Counted from the stretch's first letter, positions 16,682-25,058 are shown. The stretch: 42,270 nucleotides of DNA from Desulforamulus putei DSM 12395 (GCF_900129195.1 NZ_FQUY01000024.1:1-42270); one strand, 5' to 3'. The notes: generated by a model not told the origin, from the letters alone. Program-made: numbers and translations.

Positions 16682-17860
16682 TTGAAAATTCTGTTTATTG
16701 ATTGCTTTAGCGGCCTGTCTTTGGACATGCTTTTAGGGGCGCTGCTGCAGCTGGGCGTTGCAGAAAACCTTTTGCGGTCACAGTTGGCCAAGATCAATAC
16801 CGGCAGTTACCGGATAAATATTTATGATGAAAAGGACTTTTCGGTGGCGGCAAAACGCATTGAAATCATCACCGGCGACTCGCCCCCTGATTATGATACC
16901 CGGCAGATCGTTGACTTGCTGGAAAACAGTGATCTCAGTTCTTTTGTAAAAAAAATCTGCGCGGAAACTTTTCTCCGTTTGGCCATGACCCGGGCCAAGG
17001 TGACGGGGCTGCCATTGGAACCGATTGTTATAGAAAATTCCCTGGGTTCTTTGGTGCTGCTTGTTGGGATTGCCGTCTGTATTGAACAATTGGCCCCCGA
17101 TAAAATTATGATGCAGTCCCTCCCCCTGGGTTCCGGTCTGGTTAAAGTCAATGACACCTGGCTGCCGGTCCCTGTGCCTGTCACTGCTGAACTGGTGAAG
17201 GGGCTGCCGGTTCAGTTGGGCCCGGTGGAGGGCGAACTTGTCCGGCCCCTGGAGGCCTCTTTGGTCAATGTGCTGGTGGATGAATTTGCTCCACCGCCGG
17301 TGATGGCGCCCTTTGCTATCGGTTACGGAAAGGGCAGCCTGCAACTGCCCATCCCCCACCTGCTCCGGGTCATGCTGGGCAGTGCGGAAACCCCTTGCGG
17401 TTACCTGGAGGAAATTGCCACCCTGGAAACCAACATTGATGATATGAATCCGGAATTTTATCCTTATATTATGGAATTATTTTTAAAAAAGGGAGCCCTG
17501 GATGTTTTTCTTACCCCCGTTATCATGAAAAAGGGGCGACCTGGTACCAAATTATCGGTCCTTTGCAAGACCGGTGATGTAAAGTATCTTGCAAATCTTA
17601 TTCTTAAAGAAACTTCCACCCTGGGGGTCCGTATTGGCTATCAAAACAGAACAACCGCATTGAGGGAAATGATGAAAGTAAATACCCGCTATGGCCCCGT
17701 CGGTGTAAAAGTGGCGCGTTTGCATCCCGGGGAACCGGTCCTTCGGATTACCCCCGAATATGAAGATTGTAAAGCGGCGGCACAGGCATATGGCGTGCCC
17801 ATCAGCCAGGTTTACCAGGAAACGTTGAAGGAAGCGGATGCTTTAAAGGAAAACTTATAG
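16682..17860 (+). CDS. divergent LarC-like protein (nickel-pincer cofactor family)
   Basis: LarC inserts nickel into the pincer cofactor of lactate racemase using CTP. The 392 residues align with LarC from MKILFIDCFSG to the C-terminal segment (ETNIDDMNPEFYPYIMELFLKKGALDVFLTPVIMKKGRPG in parts). Several hallmarks are altered: the usual SGISGDM reads SGLSLDM, and the usual HFHEVGAxDSIxDI region reads IENSLGSLVLLV, without its histidine and acidic residues. The EGELVTPTGAALL region reads EGELVRPLEASLV. Start TTG 16682 has AGGGGTG 6 bases upstream. No larA, larB or larE is present. I infer a changed role or early loss of function. Confidence 0.8.
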   Translation: MKILFIDCFSGLSLDMLLGALLQLGVAENLLRSQLAKINTGSYRINIYDEKDFSVAAKRIEIITGDSPPDYDTRQIVDLLENSDLSSFVKKICAETFLRLAMTRAKVTGLPLEPIVIENSLGSLVLLVGIAVCIEQLAPDKIMMQSLPLGSGLVKVNDTWLPVPVPVTAELVKGLPVQLGPVEGELVRPLEASLVNVLVDEFAPPPVMAPFAIGYGKGSLQLPIPHLLRVMLGSAETPCGYLEEIATLETNIDDMNPEFYPYIMELFLKKGALDVFLTPVIMKKGRPGTKLSVLCKTGDVKYLANLILKETSTLGVRIGYQNRTTALREMMKVNTRYGPVGVKVARLHPGEPVLRITPEYEDCKAAAQAYGVPISQVYQETLKEADALKENL

Positions 17861-17877
17861 GCGTTTTTGCACATATA

Positions 17878-17910
17878 AAAGGGAGTCTGAAAATCCTTCA
17901 GACTCCCTTT
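17878..17910. terminator. bidirectional terminator
   Basis: A 14-bp perfect stem (AAAGGGAGTCTGAA and its complement) with a 5-base loop. It separates the convergent larC-like gene and degV remnant and has A/T-rich ends on both sides. Confidence 0.88.
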
Positions 17911-17918
17911 ATGCTTGA

Positions 17919-18362
17919 TTAAACCTTACAGATACAAAACCCGATCAACCCCGGTCCGGTATGCACGCCGATAACCGGCCCCACTTGCCCGAAATAGGAT
18001 TTCTTAACATTGGGCAGAGCTTTTATTTTACTGAACAGTTCCCAAGACTCCTCTGCCGCCCCACCGTGCATTACAGCCACAGTGCTATTTTTCTCACTCA
18101 GTCTTTTGCTGGCGATTTCAAACAGGCGCAGGATGGATTTTTTTCTTCCCCGCACCTTATCATAGGTATAATGTTTACCCTCTTCGTTAATGGAAATGAT
18201 AGGTTTAATTTGCATAATTTCTCCAATGGTACCGGCCACATAACCGATTCTGCCGCCTTTTTTTAAGTAGTCCAGGGTTGCCACCACAAAATAAATATCC
18301 ATGTTGCCAATAATATCTCTGGCCCTTTCCAGAGCAGACTGAAAACTAAGGGTATCCCGCAT
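17919..18362 (-). pseudogene. DegV family protein, N-terminal half missing
   Basis: DegV proteins bind fatty acids and are about 280 residues long; FakB is one branch. Here only 147 residues remain, matching the C-terminal half: VVATLDYLKKGGRIG, the IKPIISI strand, RGRKKS, and the closing GPVIGVHTGPGLIGF. The N-terminal domain with its TDS motif is absent; the 40 bases upstream lead straight into the DUF554 terminator. An ATG at 18362 with AGGG nearby could still be translated. I infer a deletion that removed the first half. Confidence 0.8.
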
Positions 18363-18397
18363 TGTAACCCTATATTATACCGGGCAATTCATATAAT

Positions 18398-18424
18398 AAA
18401 AAAATGCCGGACTGGGTGTCCGGC
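18398..18424 (-). terminator. terminator after DUF554
   Basis: On the minus strand GCCGGAC-ACCCA-GTCCGGC is followed by A and TTTTTTT. It is directly next to the gene's stop codon. Confidence 0.88.
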
Positions 18425-19120
18425 CTAGATGCCAATGTTTAACTTTTGCCATAACCAGGAAAGAAAGACTGCCATAAAGATCGCCGGCAGCAAATTGCCA
18501 ACTTTGATTTTTTTAATTCCCAAAACGTTACTGGCGATTCCTACAATTAACAAACCCCCGGTGGCGGTCATTTCATTGATCATGGCGGGTGTCAGGAAAG
18601 ACTTAAGTTCGCTGGCTGCCAGTGTGATGGCTCCCTGGTAGATAAACACAGGGATTGATGAAAATGCCACTCCAAAACCCATGGTTGAGGTAAAAATAAC
18701 TGCGGACGTACCGTCTAACAGGGATTTGGCATAAAGGGTTGAGGCGTTGCCGGTCAGTCCGTCCTCCAGGGCTCCCATGATGGCCATGGCTCCCACACAA
18801 TAAATCAAACTGGTGGTCACAAAGGCCCTGGCCACTTCACCTTCTCCGCCACCGACCCTGGATTCCAGATAGGCGCCTGCCCGTCCCAACCATCCTTCAA
18901 TATTTAAAATTTCTCCGATGACCCCTCCCAATACCAGGCTCAGAATAACAATCAATTCATTCTCGGTTTTAAGGGCCATTTTAAAACCAATCAGGGCCAC
19001 TGCCAGTCCGATACCGCTCATCACGGTGTTGTTGGTGGACTCGCTGATCCCTTTGCGAAATAATAAACCTATTGCAGTCCCGGCAACAATGGCCGCTGCA
19101 TTGACGATTGTTCCTGTCAT
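18425..19120 (-). CDS. DUF554 membrane protein
   Basis: A 231-residue protein with about seven membrane segments and several GIG/GG motifs, of the YdfK/DUF554 family, function unknown (a role in transport is guessed in the literature). I start at ATG 19120 (MTGTIVNAAAIVAGT), with CGGAGGAGAAG directly upstream. The longer in-frame start at 19159 would translate the parS site. It lies next to parS1 and the IS605-type unit. Confidence 0.88.
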   Translation of the reverse strand: MTGTIVNAAAIVAGTAIGLLFRKGISESTNNTVMSGIGLAVALIGFKMALKTENELIVILSLVLGGVIGEILNIEGWLGRAGAYLESRVGGGEGEVARAFVTTSLIYCVGAMAIMGALEDGLTGNASTLYAKSLLDGTSAVIFTSTMGFGVAFSSIPVFIYQGAITLAASELKSFLTPAMINEMTATGGLLIVGIASNVLGIKKIKVGNLLPAIFMAVFLSWLWQKLNIGI

Positions 19121-19142
19121 TTTCTTCTCCTCCGTGCTGCCA

Positions 19143-19158
19143 TGTTTCACGTGAAACA
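19143..19158. promoter_or_regulatory. parS site 1
   Basis: The 16-bp palindrome TGTTTCACGTGAAACA is identical to the ParB-loading consensus of Bacilli and Clostridia. It lies just upstream of DUF554 and within 6 kb of parA-parB. Confidence 0.95.
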
Positions 19159-19247
19159 TTTATTGTAATAAACCAGGTTTTTTCCGGTACGATAATATTT
19201 AATTACTAACAGAGAGGTCGGCTTATGAACCATGACATTATACTTCA

Positions 19248-19292
19248 GCCGCCAAGAAAACCTCGGACCGCAGTCCGGGGATGAAAGGCGGC
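19248..19292 (+). other. left-end hairpin resembling an IS605 right end
   Basis: GCCGCC (19248-19253) pairs with GGCGGC (19287-19292) around an inner CGGAC-CGCA-GTCCG hairpin, flanked by AACCTC and GGGGATG. This CCTC-stem-GGGGA layout repeats the 3' hairpin of the same element in the same orientation. Confidence 0.45.
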
Positions 19293-19342
19293 TTGGTTTT
19301 TAAGTATTGAGTATTTTCTTTTGAGTATGGTAAATTTTAGAT

Positions 19343-19498
19343 ATGGATAAGGTTAAATCAACAAGACATTCACGATACCATATTAACTATCACATAGTAT
19401 GGATACCCAAGTACCGGCGCAAGGTATTAGTCGGGCATGTGGCATCCAGGGCAGAAGAAATTCTTCGGCAGATAGCAAAGGCAATCCAGGAACACTGA
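19343..19498 (+). pseudogene. tnpA: TnpA (Y1 transposase) N-terminal remnant
   Basis: TnpA is the single-strand transposase of IS200/IS605, normally about 130-140 residues. Here 51 residues remain, starting MDKVKSTRHSRYHINYHIVW and containing IPKYRRKVLV, then AEEILRQIAKA, followed by IQEH and a stop. The HUH motif and the catalytic tyrosine, both encoded later, are absent. The stop falls 9 bases before tnpB, whose ribosome site GAGGTG is intact, so an internal deletion removed about two thirds of tnpA. Confidence 0.88.
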
Positions 19499-19507
19499 GG
19501 TGTTACT

Positions 19508-20584
19508 ATGTTGAAAGCATATAAATACCGACTATATCCAACTAAAGAACAATCCCGAAAAATGCACGAAACCTGCTTCCTGTGCAGTCTGGTGTATAAC
19601 CAGTTCTTGGAGGAACGCCGGGAAGCCTGGGAAATATTCGGGGTTAGCCTTAGCTGCTATGAGCAAATAAAAGCTTTGCCTATCAAGAAAGAAGATGACC
19701 CACGGCTTAAACAAGTCTTTTCCCAGGTACTCCAGGATGTTGCCCGGCAGGTGGATAAGACCTACCAGGCTTTCTTCCGCAGGGTGAAAGCTGGGGAGAC
19801 CCCGGGCTATCCCAGGTTTAAGGCAGCTCGAAGATATGACAGTTTTACTTACCCGCAGTCTGGGTTTTCTTTGAAAGATAACCGTCTGGTACTCTCAAAG
19901 ATAGGCCCGGTGAAAATAAAACTGCACCGTCCCATGGATGGTAAGGTTAAGACACTAACCATCCGGCGGCAGAACGGTAAATGGTACGCTTGCTTTTCGG
20001 TGGAGATAGATGCAGTACCACTACCGCCTACCGGTGAATCCTGCGGAATAGACGTTGGGTTAGAAAAGTTCGTCACCACCTCAGACGGAGAAATGTTTGA
20101 TAATCCCCGGCAATTACGCCAGGCAGAAAAGAAACTAAAGCAGCACCAACGCCGGGTATCCCGCAGGAAAAAAGGTTCTAACCGCCGGAAGAAGGCTGTC
20201 CGGGAACTGGCCCGGTGCCACGAAAAGGTGGCTAACCAGCGCCGGGATCTGCACCATAAGGTTGCCCGTTCCCTGGTAAACCGGTACGATGTGATAGCCA
20301 TTGAAGATTTGCAGGTTAAGAATATGACCCAGAATCACCACCTGGCTAAGAGTATTGCTGATGCCGGCTGGGGGAACTTCAGACTAATCCTAACGAGCAA
20401 GGCTGAGAGTGCCGGCCGTAAGGTAGTTGAAGTTGACCCCAAGCAAACATCACAATTATGCTCCCGGTGCGGTGCGGAAGTTAAGAAAAAACTTTCTCAA
20501 AGGTGGCATCATTGCCCGGTTTGCGGTCTGTCTATAGACCGGGATATAAATGCTGCCATTAACATTTTAAAACGAGCAGTATAA
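19508..20584 (+). CDS. tnpB: TnpB, RNA-guided nuclease of IS605-type elements
   Basis: A 358-residue protein, full length for this family. N-terminal helices (MLKAYKYRLYPTKEQ) lead to a RuvC-like nuclease with acidic residues in GIDVGLEKFVTTSDG, AIEDLQVKNM and the final DRDINAA. A zinc ribbon with CSRCG and CPVCG lies between the last two. Known TnpBs cut DNA guided by an RNA from the element's 3' end and are the ancestors of Cas12. All catalytic positions look intact. The start is ATG 19508 with GAGGTG 7 bases upstream. Orientation is opposite to the neighbouring par genes. Confidence 0.95.
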   Translation: MLKAYKYRLYPTKEQSRKMHETCFLCSLVYNQFLEERREAWEIFGVSLSCYEQIKALPIKKEDDPRLKQVFSQVLQDVARQVDKTYQAFFRRVKAGETPGYPRFKAARRYDSFTYPQSGFSLKDNRLVLSKIGPVKIKLHRPMDGKVKTLTIRRQNGKWYACFSVEIDAVPLPPTGESCGIDVGLEKFVTTSDGEMFDNPRQLRQAEKKLKQHQRRVSRRKKGSNRRKKAVRELARCHEKVANQRRDLHHKVARSLVNRYDVIAIEDLQVKNMTQNHHLAKSIADAGWGNFRLILTSKAESAGRKVVEVDPKQTSQLCSRCGAEVKKKLSQRWHHCPVCGLSIDRDINAAINILKRAV

Positions 20585-20690
20585 CTACCGTAAAAATTAG
20601 GGCCCGGACGGGGCCTTTGGGGACGGCCGGCGGTAGCAGCCCGGATGAACCGAGAAGCCTCACGTTTCAACGTGGGGAGTCGTCACGGCG
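20585..20690 (+). ncRNA. candidate omega RNA of TnpB
   Basis: The 100 bases after tnpB are GC-rich and fold: GGCCC/GGGGCC near 20600-20617, then CCTCACGT-TTCA-ACGTGGGG at 20658-20677. This is where TnpB guide RNAs originate, with the guide taken from bases past the element end (about 20690 onward). Boundary and transcription are inferred, not seen. Confidence 0.5.
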
Positions 20691-20717
20691 AAGGCTATTC
20701 CTAATTGAATGGCTTAA

Positions 20718-20733
20718 TGTTTCACGTGAAACA
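20718..20733. promoter_or_regulatory. parS site 2, in a 30-bp palindrome
   Basis: A perfect TGTTTCACGTGAAACA. The symmetry continues outward so that 20711-20740 is a perfect palindrome with GGCTTAA ends. The parB stop codon lies in its right arm. Confidence 0.95.
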
Positions 20734-21609
20734 TTAAGCCATCAACCTGTCTTCAGGGAGCAGTAATTCCAGCAGCCTGTTTAAATCGTTATCGTCATAA
20801 TAATCAATCTCTATCTTACCGCCGCGCCGGTTGGTTTTGATCTGAACTTTGGTCCCCAGACAACTTCTTAACCGGTCCTCTAATTCCATGATCTCGGGGT
20901 TCCGGGGTTTTTCCTTTCTGGTCTTTTCTTTCTCCTGCTCCCCGTTAAGGATGTTCTTAACCAGTTCTTCAGCCTGGCGCACAGACAACTGCTTCTTAGT
21001 GATCAATTCGCACACTTCAAGCTGTTTGTGCCGGGATTCCAGCGCTAGCAGAGCCCTGGCATGTCCTACGGATATTTCCCCGCTGCTGAGCTTTACTTTT
21101 ATCTCATTGGGCAGGGACAGCAGGCGAATCATATTGGCGATCTGGGGCCTGCTTTTTCCGACCCGCTGGGAAACCTGGTCCTGAGTAAGTTGAAATTCAT
21201 CCATCAGCCTGCGGTAAGCTGTCGCTTCCTCCAGGGGGTTGAGGTTCTCCCGCTGTAAATTTTCGATCAGGGCAATGGCGGCAGACTGCAGCTCGCCATA
21301 TTCTCTGACCACAGCCGGGATGTATTCCAGACCCAGTTGCTGACAGGCACGCCACCTGCGTTCACCGGCAATAAGCTCATAACCGCCGCCGGGTTGTGCC
21401 CTTACCACCACCGGTTGAACAACCCCATATTCCCTGATAGATTCCACCAGTTCCATTAATTTTTCCTGGTCAATCCTTAATCGGGGCTGTTTTGGGTTTG
21501 GCTTAATATCAGACACCTTAATCTCTTTCAAAATCCCTTGACCGGGGGCATCACTTGCCACAGGCATCAGGGCTTGCAGACCCTTTCCCAACCCTCTTTT
21601 TTTATTCAA
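20734..21609 (-). CDS. parB: chromosome partitioning protein ParB (Spo0J)
   Basis: A 291-residue CTP-dependent clamp that loads at parS and recruits SMC. The N-terminal ParB/Srx domain has the CTP motif GERRWRACQQLG and the preceding VVQPVVVR. The central helix-turn-helix region includes TQDQVSQRVGKSRPQIANMIRLL in parts, followed by LSSGEISVGHARALL. The C-terminal dimer domain ends in LLPEDRLMA. The start is TTG 21609, overlapping the parA stop by 8 bases, with AAGGAAGTG upstream. Four parS sites surround it. Confidence 0.97.
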   Translation of the reverse strand: MNKKRGLGKGLQALMPVASDAPGQGILKEIKVSDIKPNPKQPRLRIDQEKLMELVESIREYGVVQPVVVRAQPGGGYELIAGERRWRACQQLGLEYIPAVVREYGELQSAAIALIENLQRENLNPLEEATAYRRLMDEFQLTQDQVSQRVGKSRPQIANMIRLLSLPNEIKVKLSSGEISVGHARALLALESRHKQLEVCELITKKQLSVRQAEELVKNILNGEQEKEKTRKEKPRNPEIMELEDRLRSCLGTKVQIKTNRRGGKIEIDYYDDNDLNRLLELLLPEDRLMA

Positions 21610-22363
21610 TACCCATCACTTCCTTGGCTAGTTCTCGGTATGCTTCCGAACCCCTGGATTTAGGATCATAGATGACGACCGGTATACCGTGACTGGGGGC
21701 TTCACTTAAACGAACATTCCTCGGAATAATGTTTTTGTACACCTTGTTCCCGAAAACCTTTTTAACTTCATCCACCACTTGTATAGACAGGTTCAGCCTG
21801 GCGTCAAACATGGTTAATAATACCCCTTCAATTTTTAAGTTGGGATTAAGGTGTTTTTGTACCAACTGAATGGTATTCATTAACTGACCAACGCCTTCCA
21901 GGGCATAAAATTCACATTGTATGGGTATCAGTACGGAATCGGCAGCTGCCAGAGCATTCAGTGTCAACAACCCCAGTGAAGGGGGACAATCGATAATAAT
22001 ATATTGATACCTTTCCTTCAAAGGTGCCAGCGCCCGTTTCAGAATCTGTTCCCGGGCCATTAAAGAGACCATCTCAACTTCGGCGCCGGCCAGCTGTATG
22101 GTAGACGGAAGCAAATCCAGGTTTCGAATCTCGGTGGAAATAAGTACTTTCTCCGCCGGAACATCATTAATTAAAACATCATAGATGCAGCGTTCCAGTT
22201 TCGTCTTGTCTATGCCTAAACCACTGCTGGCATTACCCTGGGGGTCAATGTCAACCAGCAGTACCGGTTGTCCCATCAGGGCGAGGCTGGCCCCTACATT
22301 AACGGCAGTGGTGGTCTTGGCCACTCCTCCTTTTTGATTGGCAATGCATATTATTTTCCCCAA
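21602..22363 (-). CDS. parA: chromosome partitioning ATPase ParA (Soj)
   Basis: A 253-residue ParA/MinD ATPase, the same length as B. subtilis Soj, that positions origins with ParB and modulates DnaA. Motifs present: deviant P-loop KGGVAKTTT, DIDPQGNASSGLG, and IIDCPPSLG. The residue before the P-loop lysine is alanine where most ParA proteins have glycine. I start at TTG 22363 (MGKIICIANQ) because GGGGGGTG stands 5 bases upstream; the longer frame has no ribosome site. No noc gene is present upstream. Confidence 0.96.
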   Translation of the reverse strand: MGKIICIANQKGGVAKTTTAVNVGASLALMGQPVLLVDIDPQGNASSGLGIDKTKLERCIYDVLINDVPAEKVLISTEIRNLDLLPSTIQLAGAEVEMVSLMAREQILKRALAPLKERYQYIIIDCPPSLGLLTLNALAAADSVLIPIQCEFYALEGVGQLMNTIQLVQKHLNPNLKIEGVLLTMFDARLNLSIQVVDEVKKVFGNKVYKNIIPRNVRLSEAPSHGIPVVIYDPKSRGSEAYRELAKEVMGIE

Positions 22364-22462
22364 TTGAGCACCCCCCAAGTTTTTCTCATATCCCTATTCA
22401 ACAGAGCAATGATTTCTTCCTTCTTTAAAAAGTACAGATATAGGTTTCCGTGAAAGGAAAAA

Positions 22463-22478
22463 TGTTTCACGTGAAACA
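22463..22478. promoter_or_regulatory. parS site 3
   Basis: A perfect TGTTTCACGTGAAACA about 100 bases upstream of parA. The rest of the gap (22364-22640) is AT-rich and holds no supported gene. Confidence 0.95.
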
Positions 22479-22640
22479 TTAGGGCTGCAGACAAACCTCA
22501 AATTAAATACCTAAATCCGTGATTTACCCAACAGGCAGTCCCTCGGATTGATGTTAGTGATAAAATTTGTATTTTGCCGATGCTATTGACAATAATCTGG
22601 TAATCCTCTACAGGAGTACCCTAAAATTGACAACAGCAAT

Positions 22641-22679
22641 CTAAGCACATCTTTTGTGCTTAGGTTTTATATTTTTTTG
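22641..22679 (+). terminator. hairpin with T tract
   Basis: CTAAGCACA pairs with TGTGCTTAG (22655-22663), followed by GTTTTATATTTTTTT. It would stop rightward transcripts, but no rightward gene is upstream. It may mark the end of the neighbouring transposase remnant. Confidence 0.55.
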
Positions 22680-22688
22680 TAGATAACT

Positions 22689-23021
22689 TTATCTTGCTAA
22701 ACACACAGAATAGGCTTGCTTAAATGTTTCAAACCAAGGACTATGCCTGCCAAACTGTAGTTTCTTCTTCCTAGCGTGCGATATTAACCGGGATGCCAAT
22801 GTAATTAGGTTCTGTATTACTGTCCCTATCCTGCGGCGCTCTGCTTGCTTATGTAAAGGCACATGCTTCATCTGGGTTGTTGATTGACCAATGATCCTTA
22901 ATAGGTTATAGGCCACTACCCCAAAATGTAACACTAGGTTGTTGGTGTCAAATTTGCCAGAGGGCAGTCTTTCTAAATCCAGGTCTGTCTTGAGCTCACT
23001 GTATCTGGCTATGGAAGCAAT
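22689..23021 (-). pseudogene. IS1380-like transposase, C-terminal remnant
   Basis: One frame of 110 codons has no proper start. It runs from just inside parS4 to TAA 22689 and reads YSELKTDLDLERLPSGKF, then VVAYNLLRIIGQ, then ERRRIGTVIQNLI and RKKKLQFGRHSPWF. This matches the C-terminal end of IS1380-family DDE transposases as I remember it, past the last acidic residue. The N-terminal three quarters and the catalytic core are missing, and an in-frame stop closes it upstream. Confidence 0.75.
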
Positions 23022-23035
23022 TTAATACTCTGCAA

Positions 23036-23051
23036 TGTTTCACGTGAAACA
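23036..23051. promoter_or_regulatory. parS site 4
   Basis: A perfect TGTTTCACGTGAAACA between the IS1380-like remnant and the chemoreceptor terminator. Confidence 0.95.
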
Positions 23052-23062
23052 TTGGTATTTAT

Positions 23063-23095
23063 AAAAAAGACCTATACCGATTAATCGGCACAGGT
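23063..23095 (-). terminator. terminator after the chemoreceptor
   Basis: On the minus strand GACCT...CCGAT-TA-ATCGG...AGGTC with two small mismatches, followed by TTTTTT. It lies 18 bases after the stop. Confidence 0.85.
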
Positions 23096-23112
23096 CGCTA
23101 TTACTATGTTAA

Positions 23113-25020
23113 CTATTGTTTTGTCTGCCAGCGAGCTATCAACTCTTCCAAACCTTCGGATAAACTGTGCAGTTCATAGGTAGTGGAAGTTACTTCTTCC
23201 ATAGCAGCGGTTTGCTGTTGGGTAGCAGCAGCGGCGTTTTGTACAGCGGCAGAAATTTCTTCAGCTGCCCGGGCTACCTCTTTTACCCGGCTATGCAGTT
23301 TTTCTATAATTTCAATAATACCAGCAAACACCCTACCCGAATCAGCCACCTGCTGGACGCCGCCGGAAATTTGGCTGACGTTTTCTTCCATACTATGCAG
23401 TGCCTGATCTACACTTTTGTTAATAGACTTGGTATGCTCCATAATTTGACGGGCCGCCTGGGCCGAACGTTCCGCCAACACACGGACCTCATCTGCTACC
23501 ACCGCAAACCCCCGTCCGTGTTCTCCGGCCCGGGCTGCTTCAATGGCAGCGTTAAGGGCCAGTAAATTAGTTTGTTCAGCAATTCCTGTAATCATCTCTA
23601 CCATCTCACCGATGGTTTGTGTTACGCCGTTTAACTGGCGCAGTGCAGCGGCAGCACTATCCGCCGCCTGGCTTATTTGATCCATTTGCCCTTCCACTTT
23701 AGCCAGCTGCTGACGCCCCTGTTCGGCGGCAGCAGCAGCGCTGGCGGCATCAGAAGCCACCGCCCGTGTATTTTCCGCCACCTGTTCAGCATGCGAAGCC
23801 ACCTGAGTCATGTTGGTAGCAGTGGCGGTGGCTGCCGCAGTAGTCTGCTGGGAGTTATTACTCAAGTCTTCAGCCACATTGGCCACTTTTTCCGCCGCCG
23901 CACCCAACTGACCTAGCACCTGACGGAAGCTGGCAGCCAGCTCGTTAAGGGAATAGGCAATTTGGCCTATTTCATCCTGACTTTTTACATCCAACTGTAC
24001 ATCCAGATTGCCGGCAGCCAGCTGCCGGTGGGCATCCGCCACCTGAATAATCGGTCGGGTTAGGCGTCCGGCATACCACAAGGCCAGCAAAGCAGCCAAT
24101 AAACCTGCCAGCACAGTATTTAGTATGAGACCACTGTGCATCTTAACAGATGACTGTTGCAAAGTGGCCGCATCAACTGCCACCGCCACCATACCACGAA
24201 TCTGACCGTCAAGGTCAGACAAGGGAGCAAAAGCAACAAAATGATCCAGTCCGTGAACTTTTAAACGTTTATGAATAATGTGATCGCCCTTATCCTTATT
24301 TTTTACCAGTTGACTGATTAACTGGGTGTCAGTTAACTCAAGTTGATCACCTTGTTTTTTAAATATATCCCCTTCGGGCAGGGCAGTATGTCCCCTGAGT
24401 AAATAGCGGCCGCCAATATTATAAAAGAAAAACACATCGCTGTTGGTGGTTTTACCCAAAAATTCAGCTAACTGATTATTTATATACAAACCGGCTTTAA
24501 CTGTTCCCACCAACTGGTTATCTAACATAACCGGCGCCACAGCATCCAGAGCAGCCTCGCCGGTACTCTGGCTAATGGTCAACCCTTTAACGAACTGACC
24601 GCTTAAAGCCTTGCTAATCTGTTCGTGGTCCTTTTTATTATCACCAAATTTATCTGGATTGTGACCCCGCATTAAAACAATGCCCTGGGCATCTGTTACT
24701 TCCAAAGTATTGATGGGAAAACTTTTTTGTGCTATTTGAAAAGCAGGTTGCAGTAATTGCTGCAGTGCCGCCCGGTCGCCCTTTTGTAAAGCCTGGGCTA
24801 ATAACTGGTTTTGACTAAGCATTTCAGCCAGCATGGATATTTCGTTTTGGCTGCGCTTCAGCGCCCGACGGCTTACATTAGAAGCATCAGTCATCCGTTC
24901 CTCTGCTGCCTGCTTAGCCATCTGATTGCTTGCATTGTATGCCAAAAAAACTGATACTGCCAGGGGCAGTAGTGTTAATAACAGCACAAATAAGGTTATT
25001 TGCCAGCGAATACTTTTCAC
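23113..25020 (-). CDS. methyl-accepting chemotaxis protein with Cache sensor
   Basis: A 635-residue transmembrane chemoreceptor that signals through CheA/CheW. Membrane helices lie at about 7-28 and 296-317. The outside part between them looks like a Cache-type ligand domain ([16 protein letters not shown], and the repeat of DAVAPVM / GTVKAGLYI strands). A HAMP domain (about 318-370) and a long alanine-rich signalling coiled coil follow. The conserved tip is at about 480-520: [21 protein letters not shown]. Start GTG 25020 with AAGAGGTG upstream. No che genes are nearby, so it works with distant ones. It ends without a pentapeptide tether. Confidence 0.93.
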   Translation of the reverse strand: MKSIRWQITLFVLLLTLLPLAVSVFLAYNASNQMAKQAAEERMTDASNVSRRALKRSQNEISMLAEMLSQNQLLAQALQKGDRAALQQLLQPAFQIAQKSFPINTLEVTDAQGIVLMRGHNPDKFGDNKKDHEQISKALSGQFVKGLTISQSTGEAALDAVAPVMLDNQLVGTVKAGLYINNQLAEFLGKTTNSDVFFFYNIGGRYLLRGHTALPEGDIFKKQGDQLELTDTQLISQLVKNKDKGDHIIHKRLKVHGLDHFVAFAPLSDLDGQIRGMVAVAVDAATLQQSSVKMHSGLILNTVLAGLLAALLALWYAGRLTRPIIQVADAHRQLAAGNLDVQLDVKSQDEIGQIAYSLNELAASFRQVLGQLGAAAEKVANVAEDLSNNSQQTTAAATATATNMTQVASHAEQVAENTRAVASDAASAAAAAEQGRQQLAKVEGQMDQISQAADSAAAALRQLNGVTQTIGEMVEMITGIAEQTNLLALNAAIEAARAGEHGRGFAVVADEVRVLAERSAQAARQIMEHTKSINKSVDQALHSMEENVSQISGGVQQVADSGRVFAGIIEIIEKLHSRVKEVARAAEEISAAVQNAAAATQQQTAAMEEVTSTTYELHSLSEGLEELIARWQTKQ

Positions 25021-25058
25021 ATAATCACCTCTTATATAATTTAATGTAATTATTGTAT

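Larger units (their letters stand above)
19201..20690 (+). mobile_element. IS200/IS605-type element, tnpA-defective
   Basis: The unit contains a 5' hairpin region (19248-19292), a truncated tnpA, an intact tnpB and a 3' folded region ending with the CCTCACGT/ACGTGGGG hairpin (20658-20677). These elements have no terminal inverted repeats or target duplication, so the ends are approximate. It lies between DUF554 with parS1 and parB with parS2. Without a working TnpA it cannot move on its own. Confidence 0.7.

Noticed and set aside
22463-22478. The parS palindrome as a transcription terminator of parA's upstream region
   Set aside because: There is no T tract and the 16-bp sequence is exactly the ParB site, repeated four times in the window.
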